Positions 24,901 to 33,619 of a DNA stretch of 64,000 nt are shown here, piece by piece. Both the position numbers and the translations under genes were made by a program. Each line of letters opens with the position of its first letter. The stretch's first letter is position 1. Source of the DNA: Aradus depressus (taxonomy: Eukaryota > Arthropoda > Insecta > Hemiptera > Aradidae). The notes under the pieces were generated by a model. That model was not told where the DNA came from, did not search any database, and saw nothing but the letters and a program-made list of their open reading frames with translations. The stretch covers positions 8,296,550 through 8,360,549 of the forward strand of contig OY759224.1 in assembly GCA_963662175.1 (NCBI GenBank), in the 5' to 3' direction.

Positions 24901-26613
24901 TCTTCCTTTTATCGACCGGCGGAATTTTTAATTTGGCTTTCCAGGTATCCTCCAAGTCACTGTAAAAAATAATTAAAAAAATTAACAAATAAATTAATTC
25001 TAGCAGTTTATAGTTCACATAAATCAACTCTAAACCCTAAAAAGTCACTACACTGAATATATCGATATAAAATTAAATACGTACTTGTGCGCTCAACACA
25101 CTGATTGATAAACAAAATGGTGTCAAAACACATTTAGGTGCTTCAAACAAGTTACGACATATCCTTGGATACAGATAAGGCCCTCATTACAAAATCGTCA
25201 TCAGGTTTGCTCAAACAGCTATAGATGTGGTATATAGCCCACATTATATGCTGATTCACCAGGTCTTCCGTCAAATTTCGGCATTTTTTATCACATAATC
25301 GGCTCATTTCATTAAATATTATTTTGAATTAAACACATATTACTAAAAAAAATAAAACAAACTTCTTTTTGAAATATTGTCTCTTCCAGAAAAAAAAAAT
25401 ATATTTTTTTTTTTAACTGTCGATAAATTATTAGGGATTGACAGGGATTTTGATTTAAGCACCCCTCCTCTGCCCACTTTGATGGATTTGGCGGAAAATC
25501 AACAGGTGTCGTCCTAGAACACATATAAAATGGCATTCTACGCCAAAACCATACAATTGTTCGCGTCGGTTCTCCGATTTCGCTCAAATTTAGCAGGTGG
25601 TTTCTACCACAAAACAAATTAATTTTCCCAAAATTTGGAGTCATTATCAAGGAAGTGCAGTTTTTGAGATAATGACTCCAAATTTAGGGATAATTCATAT
25701 GTTTTGTAGTAGGAACCACCTGCTAAATTTGAGCGAAATCGGAGAAGCGACGCGACCAATTGTATGGTTTTGGTATCGATAAATTCATTTTTTCAGTGTT
25801 AACGTTTATTTTGATTTTTTTTTTGCATCTCCAGCTGTACGAAGTATAGGGGAAGTTATGTAATAAATCAGAAATTCTAAGTTAAGTTTTCAACGAAATT
25901 TCATATTTTCCGATACCCTAATTACAAAAATAAACATAAAAAAAAAAAATTCTGCCCTTTTGTCAACACGTTAACTCCCGATAGAATCAATGTAAAGACA
26001 CAAAATTTTATATGTATATGCAGAAACACCTAAGGACAACACATATTGATTTTCAGTCAAATCGGCCAAAGGGGAGAGGGGTTTGGAGGGAGGCTTAGTG
26101 GAGGGTCTCAACTCAAAAACTGCAGATGTATTGAATTTATCGACACAAAATTTACTATGATTCAGAAGCCCCTATGTAAGTCCACTATTGATTTTTAGTT
26201 AAAACGGTCGAACGAAGTTATTTTGTTCTGGAAAAATAGTTTCTGAGTTATTTTTTTTTCAATTTTTGGAATGTAATTCCTGTGAAAACATCAAATTTCT
26301 GATCAATCACATAACCCCCCCCCAACATGCTGAGAAAGTAAATACATTCATCTATATATAATGTAATGTTGACATCCTTTTTATAAGTCCCACAATAAAG
26401 AAATTTCAATATCGTAAGTATTGAACAATGTTAATAAAACAATTATTTTAAGAAAATCGATCAATGTTAACACTGACATTTAAAATATTAAACATTAAAT
26501 TGTCCAAAGTTACAAAATATCTAATAATATTTTACTTACATCTTCTTAAGAGGTTTTGGTGCTGTGAGCATGCCACCTAGTTGCTTCGTCGCGAACTGCG
26601 ATTCTGTCATCAT
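12896..26613 (-). CDS. me31B: ATP-dependent RNA helicase DDX6/Me31B/Dhh1, complete, nine exons
   Basis: Exons from 5' to 3': 26540-26613, 24893-24959, 24403-24637, 21581-21724, 20234-20451, 19003-19131, 16625-16805, 14382-14593, 12896-12961. All junctions are GT-AG and in phase, giving 441 residues, close to the usual DDX6-family length. All DEAD-box motifs are intact: Q motif ([12 protein letters not shown]), I (AKNGTGKTG), Ia (PTRELALQ), GG ([10 protein letters not shown]), Ib (TPGRILDL), II (DEAD), III (SAT), IV (SIIFCNS), V ([18 protein letters not shown]) and VI ([10 protein letters not shown]). DDX6 proteins act in the cytoplasm and P-bodies as translational repressors and decapping activators. 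Start: tandem ATG ATG at 26608-26613. Introns total over 12 kb and are filled with mobile elements, while exons are clean. Confidence 0.96.
13018..13842 (-). mobile_element. mariner transposon, decayed copy in DDX6 intron 8
   Basis: The 3' end (left on this strand) is TA|TGAGGTGTGTTCAAAAAATA, a mariner-type inverted terminus; the other end (ttactttattcttttcat) is degraded. It spans about 825 bp against roughly 1.3 kb for intact mariners. It shares sequence with the copy at 54017. Confidence 0.85.
13060..13646 (-). pseudogene. mariner transposase pseudogene
   Basis: Starts [20 protein letters not shown] (helix-turn-helix), continues [11 protein letters not shown], then an internal deletion and frameshift removes the first catalytic Asp region. 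Later frames show [19 protein letters not shown] with the second catalytic Asp, SPDM with the third, and a degraded W-KKRWH tail. Several frameshifts; not functional. Confidence 0.85.
13851..14226. mobile_element. pogo/Tigger-like MITE
   Basis: Inverted termini CAGTAGAACCTCaattaacc and its counterpart ggatgatcGAGGTTCTACTG bound 376 bp without a gene. This terminus type is typical of pogo/Tigger-like members of the Tc1/mariner superfamily. TA duplication is not clean. Confidence 0.7.
14382..14593 (-). CDS. me31B: DDX6 exon 8 (motifs V, VI)
   Basis: Acceptor tctgtttcag, donor GTAACA. Encodes [33 protein letters not shown] and the [18 protein letters not shown] tail. Confidence 0.97.
15281..15773 (+). 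mobile_element. Non-autonomous Helitron, copy A
   Basis: Starts TC (TCATATATATAAAGCTGAGA) after A at 15280 and ends CTAG before T at 15774, i.e. an insertion between A and T. The hairpin CCCGG-gcaacg-CCGGG at 15746-15761 lies eight bases before CTAG. These are the structural hallmarks of Helitrons. Three copies share identical termini. 493 bp, no coding. Two internal copies of a gggatggacca-containing block lie in tandem. Confidence 0.8.
15855..16510 (-). repeat. GGGGAAGT-family copy, interrupted by a retroposon
   Basis: Left piece 15868-15906 has ggctatatacttccccagc. The right piece resumes at 16254 with agaattcatcaattatg and runs through the cgatcgtatgggct and aatcgatagatatc modules. Confidence 0.6.
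15907..16253 (+). mobile_element. GC-rich 5'-truncated retroposon (LINE 3' end?)
   Basis: A 347-bp GC-rich block inserted into the GGGGAAGT repeat, flanked by the 7-bp duplication agaattc (15900-15906 and 16254-16260). An open frame ending at 16085 ([20 protein letters not shown]) is followed by about 170 bp and an A-rich end ttaaaacaaaac. The structure suggests a truncated non-LTR retrotransposon copy (ORF end plus 3' UTR), but I cannot name the family. Confidence 0.5.
16625..16805 (-). CDS. me31B: DDX6 exon 7 (motif IV)
   Basis: Acceptor tatgtttcag, donor GTGAGT. Encodes [20 protein letters not shown] through CRNLVCS, in phase with the next exon (S|D split by one base). Confidence 0.96.
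16942..17109 (-). mobile_element. tRNA-derived SINE, partial
   Basis: Reverse copy, tail atagttattgcgactcatgc, with internal deletions; breaks off inside the body. Confidence 0.75.
17218..17768. mobile_element. pogo/Tigger-like MITE with TA duplication
   Basis: Termini CAGTAAACCCTCGTTACAAC and GTTGTAACGAGGGTTTACTG are perfect inverted repeats over about 25 bp and are flanked by TA (17216-17217, 17769-17770). Internal repeats gttataacgaa recur near both ends. 551 bp, no transposase. Confidence 0.82.
17810..17929 (-). mobile_element. tRNA-derived SINE, 3' fragment
   Basis: Diverged reverse tail and adjoining body (cgcctactaacaacgctatt, tggacttgagcccgactcta). Confidence 0.65.
18050..18100 (+). 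ncRNA. Possible hammerhead-like relic
   Basis: CTGATGA at 18057-18063, a T, a GC-ending hairpin and CGAAAC, then a self-complementary AAACGTTT. Stem II pairs poorly. Weak. Confidence 0.25.
18131..18905. mobile_element. DNA transposon with roughly 200-bp terminal inverted repeats
   Basis: Left end tagggtgagattccctcgta and right end acgagggaatcaccctgta. Complementarity continues inward for about 200 bp (ttggatgaaactagaccgaa, and the ccgttgccgagacatga counterpart tcatatctcggcaacgg), with a unique centre of about 330 bp. Flanks are TA-rich. No transposase, so a non-autonomous long-TIR element; superfamily undetermined. Confidence 0.75.
19003..19131 (-). CDS. me31B: DDX6 exon 6 (interdomain linker)
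   Basis: Acceptor tttttcctag, donor GTAAAT. 43 codons, including [20 protein letters not shown], the conserved start of RecA domain 2. Confidence 0.95.
19546..19836 (+). mobile_element. tRNA-derived SINE
   Basis: Forward copy with good head: box A ggtagctcagtggtatgc, box B gtgggttcgtaacccgg, then the aaataaacttaagcacgccg body. A deletion removes part of the body. Tail catgagtcataactat. Confidence 0.88.
19843..19950. mobile_element. Short perfect foldback element (no ribozyme core)
   Basis: Arms ataaataaaacaaactattt...gaaatattgtctattcc and the exact reverse complement, with a centre of only a few bases (ctaaagatattagactaagttag). The same arms as 49773-50018, lacking the hammerhead-like middle. 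Confidence 0.75.
20234..20451 (-). CDS. me31B: DDX6 exon 5 (motifs Ib, II, III)
   Basis: Acceptor ttgattgcag, donor GTAATA. 73 codons with [18 protein letters not shown] and YSATFP. Confidence 0.97.
20689..20968 (+). mobile_element. tRNA-derived SINE, head missing
   Basis: Starts near box B (ggttcgcaacct) and is intact from ttagtttattttatctggga to the tail gagtcataataactaactat. 5'-truncated, as expected from incomplete reverse transcription. Confidence 0.86.
21581..21724 (-). CDS. me31B: DDX6 exon 4 (motifs Ia, GG)
   Basis: Acceptor atgtttttag, donor GTAAAT. Encodes [20 protein letters not shown] onward, ending DDIMRIFQK. Confidence 0.96.
21816..22339 (-). mobile_element. Non-autonomous Helitron, copy B
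   Basis: On the - strand it begins TCATATATATAAAGCTGAAA (ends at 22339), finishes CCCGG-hairpin, tattactg, CTAG at 21816-21819, and is followed by T. 524 bp. Same termini as copies A and C. Confidence 0.8.
22349..22792 (+). pseudogene. LINE reverse transcriptase C-terminal fragment between two Helitrons
   Basis: An open frame from 22349 reads [34 protein letters not shown], then [20 protein letters not shown]: a C-x2-C...H...C pattern at the C-terminus of many non-LTR reverse transcriptases. The frame continues into Helitron copy C, which supplies an artificial end. Only about 140 residues remain and the RT core is missing. Confidence 0.6.
22793..23155 (-). mobile_element. Non-autonomous Helitron, copy C
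   Basis: CTAG at 22793-22796, preceded on this strand by the CCCGGG hairpin; TC start at 23155. 363 bp, with an internal deletion relative to copies A and B. Confidence 0.8.
23580..24300 (+). pseudogene. RTE-like LINE reverse transcriptase C-terminal remnant
   Basis: The frame 23500-23979 contains [52 protein letters not shown] and [16 protein letters not shown], matching the region after the RT catalytic core in RTE-type and related endonuclease/reverse transcriptases. A stop at 23977-23979 and frame changes follow: GRLRWHLEG, then [15 protein letters not shown] in another frame, then [11 protein letters not shown]. Lies in DDX6 intron 3. Confidence 0.75.
24403..24637 (-). CDS. me31B: DDX6 exon 3 (Q motif, motif I)
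   Basis: Acceptor ttgattgtag, donor GTGAGT, 78 codons plus one base. Contains [18 protein letters not shown], the Q motif and the Walker [10 protein letters not shown]. Confidence 0.97.
24893..24959 (-). CDS. me31B: DDX6 exon 2
   Basis: Acceptor tttttacag, donor GTGAGT. Encodes [20 protein letters not shown] and KTS, the conserved N-terminal W-K-x-K-L-x-I-P-P-x-D segment of Me31B/DDX6. Confidence 0.93.
25335..25430. mobile_element. Foldback element arm, partial
   Basis: One arm only: aaataaaacaaacttctttttgaaatattgtctcttcca. No opposite arm follows. Confidence 0.5.
25575..25765. repeat. Inverted repeat around a 20-bp centre
   Basis: Left tctccgatttcgctcaaatttagcaggtgg...cccaaaatttggagtcatta and right taatgactccaaatttaggg...ccacctgctaaatttgagcg are reverse complements over about 90 bp. 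No gene. Confidence 0.7.
25838..26335 (+). repeat. GGGGAAGT-family copy
   Basis: Left terminus cgaagtataggggaagttat. Three modules of the gaatnnatcgacacaaaattt type. Runs to a C-rich tract in the ataacccccccccaac segment. Confidence 0.65.
26540..26613 (-). CDS. me31B: DDX6 exon 1 (start codon)
   Basis: Encodes [20 protein letters not shown] and four more residues. Donor AT|GTAAGT, phase 2. AT-rich leader upstream; no TATA-like box is convincing. Confidence 0.88.
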
Positions 26614-26959
26614 TTTATTATTTTTGAACTTAATAATTGTATAAATATATATAGATATATATATTATATAGACCTAAATATATATAAATTAAATTTTGCC
26701 TTTTTTTAAAAAAATATAAAAAAAGGCTTACAGTCCTTTACACTATCTACACTGAGAAAAAGTTTATAAAATTTTCTAACATTCGTCAGCACAAATTGTC
26801 CATGATCACTTTTTTTTTTTTTTAAATAAAACACCAATAATTCAAGAATAACACCTGAAATCAGAAGAAGAAAAAAATTGTTAAGAAATAGACAATTTTA
26901 TTTTTGTATAGAGTAAAATTAAAGTCATTGGTTATATTGGAAAGAAATATAATTAGTAC

Positions 26960-27174
26960 CACTACCTACTACTAGAGCGCTCTTTCGTCACTCACTGAAC
27001 AAGAGCCCGACTCTCGCAAAGGATCGGAACGGATCGCTTAATGTCCCATCCGAAGGGCGGCGTGATCAAGATTTTTTTACCTTCCATATAAAAATCCAAG
27101 AGCCCCGGTCGGGATACGAGCCCGCAATCTTGAGCTCAGTAAATAAGTACGCATACCACTGAGCTACCCCCGAG
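26960..27174 (-). mobile_element. tRNA-derived SINE, partial
   Basis: Reverse copy lacking the extreme tail. Body deleted in the middle; head present but diverged (gagctaccccc, gatacgagcccgcaatcttg). Confidence 0.78.
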
Positions 27175-27414
27175 AGAATATTCCATATTCAACTATTTAT
27201 AATAAACAAAAATTAAACTACCTATTTTTCTGCCTTAAATAGAAAAAAATGTAGGCATATCGGACCTAATAATGATAGATGCAACAGGATTGAGATATAT
27301 CGGAAAATATATATTCTATGGGAGGTCTACTTGAGATAAAATGGCTCATATAAATAGCTGAATAGATGCGAAAAACTCTTATCAATTATTAGACGTTTTC
27401 GCCAGAGATCTTGT

Positions 27415-27645
27415 GGAAGTTCATTGTACTACTGAATAAAACACTTAGAACGAGTCAAAAATTCAACTAAATTTATATAAAAGACACAATATATTTCGCT
27501 GATTAGAGCATTGTCAAGTGTACAGTCATAAGTCTGTATCCTGTACACTAGACAATGATCTAACCAGCGAAATACATTGTCTTTTATATAAATATAGTGG
27601 AATTTTTGACTCGTTCTAAGTGTTTTATTCAGTAGTATCTATCAA
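27415..27645. mobile_element. Foldback element, distinct subfamily
   Basis: Arms actgaataaaacacttagaa...aaatttatataaaagaca and their inverse, ending ctaagtgttttattcagtag. Near the centre each strand reads TTGACAATGCTC...GCGAAAT or similar, a pattern comparable to the TGACGATGG...GCCGAAAC of ribozyme-bearing relatives. Confidence 0.7.
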
Positions 27646-29700
27646 TTATGTGTTCGCTCTCCCTACATAGCCAATCGATCGTTTGGGCTAATACACAATA
27701 TGTGACTTACATTCATACTAAATTGTGTGTAGATTCATTATTTTTGACCGATTACATAACTTTCTCTATACTTTCTATAGCTCAATAAGTAAACGTTTTT
27801 TTAAAGAGTAATAGAAATGGAGAACTCCAGCCTACTTGAGAGTACATGAAGAAATATAATCCAGTATATATAATATAATACGAGTATAATCCAAATTTCA
27901 AGAATATTCAAGTTTATGAAATACGATGAAAAAATTAAAGAAAAATTTTTATAACATAATTCTTTAGAATAAAAATAAATAATAACTGATAACAAGAAAA
28001 GTAGTTCACCTTCAAGCCATATGCCGTTTTTTTCTGTTGTACTGGAACGAAACGCATTAACGGGCAAAAAACTATTATTGTGCAATTACGAATTGCATAG
28101 TTTGTTAAAAAATTAAAAAATATTAATAAAATAATATACACAAAAAAATTATTTATTTGGTAAAACTGTAAAAGATAAATTCAAACAGAAGCGAATATTG
28201 TAATAAGTAATTCCGAATGGAGTCTAGAACCAAAACAAGGACCTGCATGAATAGGCAAGAACTTTGGAACTATAGGGATTAGTGACGAAACTTATAAATA
28301 AAGTACACGAGCTCACTTTAAGAAATACTTAGTCGTAATAGACAAATTTTTTGAGAGAAAATTATTAAATAATAAAATTAATGAAATAGTGATTATTTAT
28401 AAAAGTGCATTATTCACTTTTTAATGGACATAATTTCCATATCAAGAGAGAAATTGCATTTCATAATAAGGTCACTCAAGTAAAATCGAACGAAATAATT
28501 TAATAAGAAAAATCCACATGAAAAATATTCAAAAACTTTATCTTTTGTCCATTAGATAAAAGGTCTCCTTTCGTAAAAACCTATGTTAAAGGGTCCACAC
28601 TATCAGCTGCCCCGTACAGAAGGCATGAAGTAGAAACAGTTACTGATAAAAGTAGAATGGGATTACAAATAATTGTTGCTAAATTAATAAAACATTAATT
28701 ACAATAATGAACTAAAATGAAGAAATGCAAGTAAATAGAAACTGGGGAAATTAACACTACTGTTCAAATGAACATGGCGTTTGGGCCAACAAGGAACCCG
28801 TGAGAGAAATGACAAAAAAAAATATAATGTTCAAACTGCATTCAACAAAATGAAAAACTATTTAAAAGCAAATTTGATTTGTACAACATACCTGTGAGAC
28901 CTTTAAAAGGTCTTTTCGAAGATAATAATGAAAAAATTCCACGTTTATAGATCAGTAAAATAGATCAAATTGACCACAACTCCCAAGCCTGTCCTCAAAA
29001 CGAACACAAATGTAGATCCCAGCGCTAGCACTGCAGACGCGGAATTTACTGGAATCATCCATCCCCCTCTTCTCTTGATGACACGAAAAGCAATTTCAGA
29101 AAATTAACTTTCTCTTAATCTATTCTTCTTAACTTTCGATTTATAAATAAAAAATTAATTTATTTATATTAAAAAAAAAAAAAACGCAAAAGTGTAAGTA
29201 CAAAAACACTTCTCTTTCCTAAACTATTGCATAAATTCATAAATAAAAGTTCTCCGGGTATGGGCCTGAAATATTTTTTTTTCTACTTTACTGTTAAATC
29301 GTAGTTTTATTTCTCACCTAAATACTTTTTATAAAGATAAGAAAAATCACTTCTCTTTATATTGAGTTGGTAATACGAACGAAGAAATCTTGTTTCAAAG
29401 TACATAATAATATAGATAAGCATAAAGTATTGAATATTTACAACGAAAATATATGATAAATATAGTACAAAAATTAATTTATTAAAAAACACCAGGATTT
29501 AAGTTCTTAATAAAAAAACAAGGTGAGGGGGGGGGGACCAAACATTCGTTTAACACAATTCTGTTGTCATATTTATATCGGCAAGGGTGAAAAAATATCA
29601 AGTGCCAATAAAAAAAATTGTCAAAGAGCTTTTTGCAAGCTTTATAATCCTGTTCGGGCTGTTATTTCGGTTTTGACTAAAACCTTTAGACTTCAATTTG
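27646..29700. other. Intergenic, no gene seen
   Basis: A GGGGAAGT-family fragment at about 27650-27780, then AT-rich sequence without coding signal. A slightly GC-richer patch at 28980-29060 is the only compositional feature; it could be an upstream noncoding exon of DDX6 but nothing proves it. Confidence 0.4.
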
Positions 29701-29799
29701 TATATATGATTTAAATAATATCATTTTTAGTAAGGAACGAAAAAAAAGTAATAAAAAATAGAGAAAAATAAATAAAAAATAAAAGTAAGCTGTAGTTGT

Positions 29800-30350
29800 T
29801 AGTCTACCATAAGTAAAGATGAAGAATATATTCTGGTTAGTCCTAATTAATAAAGTCGAGGAAGAAATACCGATTATAGGTCGTCCATGTGGCCTTGATT
29901 TCATATATGTATTTTGTGAAAAACATTTAATACAGCAATGTCGGTAGATAGGTTGATAGTCAATCATAGGTTAAGATAAACAATATATTTTGGTTGTTCC
30001 TAACTAAAAAAGTCAAGGAAGAAAGGTACGTTAACGAAAATAACCTATCGTCGTCCTAATTTGCTCCACTTTTCGCTAATCCCTTGTAGCACGGATTCTT
30101 CATTTTTTCAGAAAAACACAGTAACGGAAATAATTTGAATCTGTTTGGGCTGTCTGAATTTGAGGCTGCACCCAAACTCAGAAGTAAGTTCCCTCTCTCT
30201 CTAAATCTTCGAATTTATAATTTGTTGTCCTTAACCTATGTTTTAGCTCTTTTGAGGGTCCTTCGATGTCCAAATATGAGGCTACACTCCGATTCACACG
30301 TTAGTTTCCGCTCTCCCTCTAAATTTTTAATATCTCTATTTGGTTGAACT
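29800..30350. repeat. Dispersed direct repeats
   Basis: Blocks of the type aaaaaagtcgaagaagaaat recur at about 29865, 30008 and 32470, and the block ctctccctctaaattttta / ttttgagggtccttcgatg recurs at about 30180, 30250 and (inverted or diverged) 31500-31900 and 33280-33480. Looks like remnants of a longer repeat arranged around the Harbinger-like insertion. Confidence 0.5.
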
Positions 30351-30439
30351 CTAAAGCGGCCCACACACTTTCAGTTTTAACTGCGCAGTTGAACTGTGTG
30401 AAAAAACTGAACTGAAAGTGTATGTTTTCGTTAAGTTTG

Positions 30440-30800
30440 TTGCACCGTTTTTTTGTTCAGTCTCGTCAGTTTTTGTTGACTTGGGAGTTTCCACCAAAAA
30501 CATTAGCAAAATACCAAAGTGAAGGGGTATAAATTTCATCAGCTGAAGCCCCCCCGACTTTTTTGAATCATTTATTTTCTTTAGCTCTTTTCTAAATGCA
30601 GATCTCAGGTTATTAATTTTTTTCACAACACTTTCTCGCGTAGCACTACCATATATTGGTTTTAATTTTTCTATTAATTTATCACATGCAGCTGCTTTTT
30701 TTACTGTTAGAATACGCTGAACATTGTGTATCCCAAAGCTCAGGAAGAGAACGGTAGGTTTCTATAAAATCAAGGAGTAACTAGTTGTTTTTGGACGAAG
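30440..30800 (-). pseudogene. MADF-domain (Myb/SANT-like) transposon protein remnant
   Basis: On the - strand the frames read LLDFIETYRSLPELWDTQCS, KLIEKLKPIYGSATRESVVK, KINNLRSAFRKELKKINDSK and, after a frame shift at a run of seven G, ADEIYTPSLWYFANVFGGN. This order (ELWD, R.S...L..AFRKEL, PSLWYF) is the MADF DNA-binding domain, the accessory protein type seen in Harbinger elements. The start codon is ACG here versus ATG in the nested copy. Not functional. Confidence 0.85.
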
Positions 30801-30926
30801 ACGCCGTGGCAAAGAATGAGACGGAACTGAGAGAACTGAATGACAAACTGTGTGACCTGCGCAGTTTATCTGAGCAAAAGAGGTTCTGGTAGCACAGGCC
30901 TGAGAACTGCATAAATACCTACCTAA

Positions 30927-31392
30927 AGCGGCCCACACACTCACAGTTTTACTGCGCAGTTTATCACGTGTGACGTCATGTCTGAACGATAAACTGTGTG
31001 AACTGCACAGTTTAGGTAGGTATTTATGCAGTTCTCAGGCCTTTGCTACCAGAACCTCTTTTACTCAGATAAACTGCGCAGGTCACACAGTTTGTCGTTC
31101 AGTTCTGTCAGTTGCTTCTCATTCTTTGCCATGGCGTCTTCGTCCAAAAAAAAAAACTCGTTACTTTTCTTTGAGATTCTTCATCAAGTAAAACTGAACA
31201 AGCAATTAGGCAACACACAGCAGCTCTTTTTCTGCTCATTATTTAGATGTACTGAAGTCAACAAAACTGACGAGACTGAACAAAAAAAACGGTGCAACAA
31301 ACTTGACGAATATACACTTTCAGTTCAGTTTATTGTACAGTTTTTTCACACAGTTCAACTGCGTAGTTAAAACTGAAAGTGTGTGGGCCGCT
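30927..31392 (+). mobile_element. Same-family element nested inside the outer copy
   Basis: Starts AGCGGCCCACACACTCACAG, ends GTGTGGGCCGCT, and is flanked by TAA at 30924-30926 and 31393-31395. Its own 5' region contains the uninterrupted site ctgcacagtttaggtaggta, which shows the outer copy was cut exactly at TTA/TAA. A MASSSKKK start (ATG at 31131) remains, but most of the gene is deleted. Confidence 0.85.
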
Positions 31393-31499
31393 TAAACTGT
31401 GCAGTTCACACAGTTTATCGTTCAGACATGACGTCACACGTGATAAACTGCGCAGTAAAACTGTGAGTATGTGGGCCGCTTAACAGCCGTTAGGTGCAA

Positions 31500-33480
31500 C
31501 ATTCCGATTCCCACGTAAGGTTTTGTTCTCCTTCTAACCCTATGTCCTCTGTATTTGGTAGATTTCTTCGGTTTTTACTGTTAACTGGATCCAGATCTGG
31601 AACCATGCTTGGAGCGAGGTCCAGGACAGGAAGCATGGGCCCTGGTTCTTGTCTGGAAACGTGGATTCGAGTCTAAGGTTGAAACATGGTTTATACGGAG
31701 AGAGGAAACCTAAGTGTTTATCAAGGAATAGCTACAAATTAAGCGTCTCAATAGAGCAAAAAACAGAAGTTAACAGGACATCATATAAAGAGATTAGACG
31801 AAGGATCAGAAGGAGCGAGTGTGGGTCGAGGCGTAACCTCAAATTCAGAGATCGAATAGCAAACCACAACGCAAGGTTCCAAGAAATAATGAGATCGAAG
31901 ATTTAGAAAGAGAGCGGAAACTTATGTTTGATTTAATGCACGCTTTCAAGTTTATCGCGGTTTAATTAATACAACATTGTCTATAGATAGGTTTCAACCA
32001 AGGGCGGATCCAGGATGTTCATCAGGGGGGGGGGGGGAATTTCGGTGACAGGTTGAGTAACAGTCTGAGACTGTAAACGAACGACGTCATTAACATCTGT
32101 GCACAGAAGTCCTTCGTGCATCACTAGGACGTCTTTCCCAATTTAACGTGCATATTTTTTTATTCTTAACGAAAATGACCTATCGTCGGCCTAATGTGCA
32201 AAGGTTGTAACTCCACTTTTCGCTAATTCATGTTTCTTTTTCTTGGTCAAAGATCACATTTCACAAGAGAGAAAAATATAGACAAATTTGGAACTCCAAA
32301 AAATTCCTTTCTAGCTTAAAACTTAAATTAGAGAAAAATTAGAAATTATTTGCAATTAGTTGCTACAGAAACAGTTTTATAGCTCTCCTGTAAAAAAAAC
32401 GTATTTTGGAGTTAAGTTCTTTACACATTAGGCCGACGTTATGAGCCTCTGGGCTAGGGGGAGAGGGCTAAAAAAGTCGAAGAAGAAATATAGACCATAG
32501 GTGGTCCTTGTGGCACCCTTATATTTTATGAAATCACATTACTATTAGATAGGCTTCAACCAGATACAATAAAAGTTAACCGTAAGAATTGATATAAGAT
32601 ATATTCTTTTTGATCGCAACTAAAATTGTTGAAGAAGAATTTGTGATGTAAAATTTTTACACACATTAAGATTATTAATATATTATAAAATCAATTATTA
32701 TTATTTGTATAAAAACATCTGTTAGGAGTTAAGTAACTTAAATAGTGTATAAATATACAAAGATGGACTAGTTTCATTTTGTTTTAAAACGAAATGTGAA
32801 CAACCAATGAATGGAGATGTGAAGGTGGACAGTCTAGTGAGAGAAATGTTTAGGCTTAAGGTGTGTTGAACCAAGTAGGTGTGAGAATAACAGTGAAATC
32901 GATGCGCAAAGGTACTTTTATTTATTTATATGTACATATATATGCCCAAATTTACAAGAGATTTCTTTAGAAGAAATCCAATTGAAATAATTATTAATTG
33001 TATTTTTTTAAAATACGTCCACTTTCTTCAAAATTGCACTTCTTGAACTTTCGATATTTTTTAGGGCCCTTTTCGGAAATTACCTACTGTAGAGATGAAA
33101 ATTTAGTAGAAGGCCAGCTATAACTTCTACAGGAAATGGGGTAATTTCATTTAATTATTTATTATTTTTGTTTTCATTACATTTTTTAAATTATCACAAA
33201 TTATAGAATACAAGTGGTCCGAGTGGCTCCGATTTCTTATATTTTTCGGTTCTAGGTACCCGTTTGTTCAAAAACTTATACCTGGTATTTTGGACTTCGA
33301 ACTTCTGGTTTTGATCTTTTGAGGTTCCTTCGATCTCTAAATTTTAATCTACACCTCGACTCACGCATAATTTTCCGCTCTCCTTCCAAAACTTCGATCT
33401 CTTTATTTGTTGGTCCGTTAACTCCTGTTCTCACTTTTTTGAGGGTCTTTCGATCCTCGAATTTGAGGCTAAACCTCAAA
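31500..33480. other. Intergenic; repeat fragments and a long G run
   Basis: No gene. Contains fragments of the 29800-30350 repeats (31500-31910, 32450-32640, 33280-33480) and a run of G near 32027-32037. Predicted frames here (for example 31649-31906) follow the repeats rather than a protein family. Confidence 0.45.
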
Positions 33481-33619
33481 TAAATATAAATGCTCCCATT
33501 TAAAACTAAGCAGTGTATATACGCTCAACTTTTTTTCTGATTTACATATTCTCTTCAATCCTGGAAAAATGCAGTCATTGAATTAGTTTGTGCTCTGAGA
33601 ATGTGGATTAGGAAGAAAA

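Larger units (their letters stand above)
30355..31480 (-). mobile_element. Harbinger-like element (outer), MADF-carrying, with TAA duplication
   Basis: Termini AGCGGCCCACACACTTTCAG and ...CTGTGAGTATGTGGGCCGCT are inverted repeats flanked by TAA at 30352-30354 and 31481-31483. Removing the inner copy (30927-31392 plus one TAA) restores a continuous element of about 657 bp. The TAA target and the accessory MADF gene point to PIF/Harbinger. No nuclease gene, so non-autonomous. Confidence 0.82.

Noticed and set aside
30970..31370. Independent protein-coding frames 31026-31370
   Set aside because: They run through TIRs and the deleted MADF gene of the nested transposon; only the MASSSKKK start belongs to a real (broken) gene.
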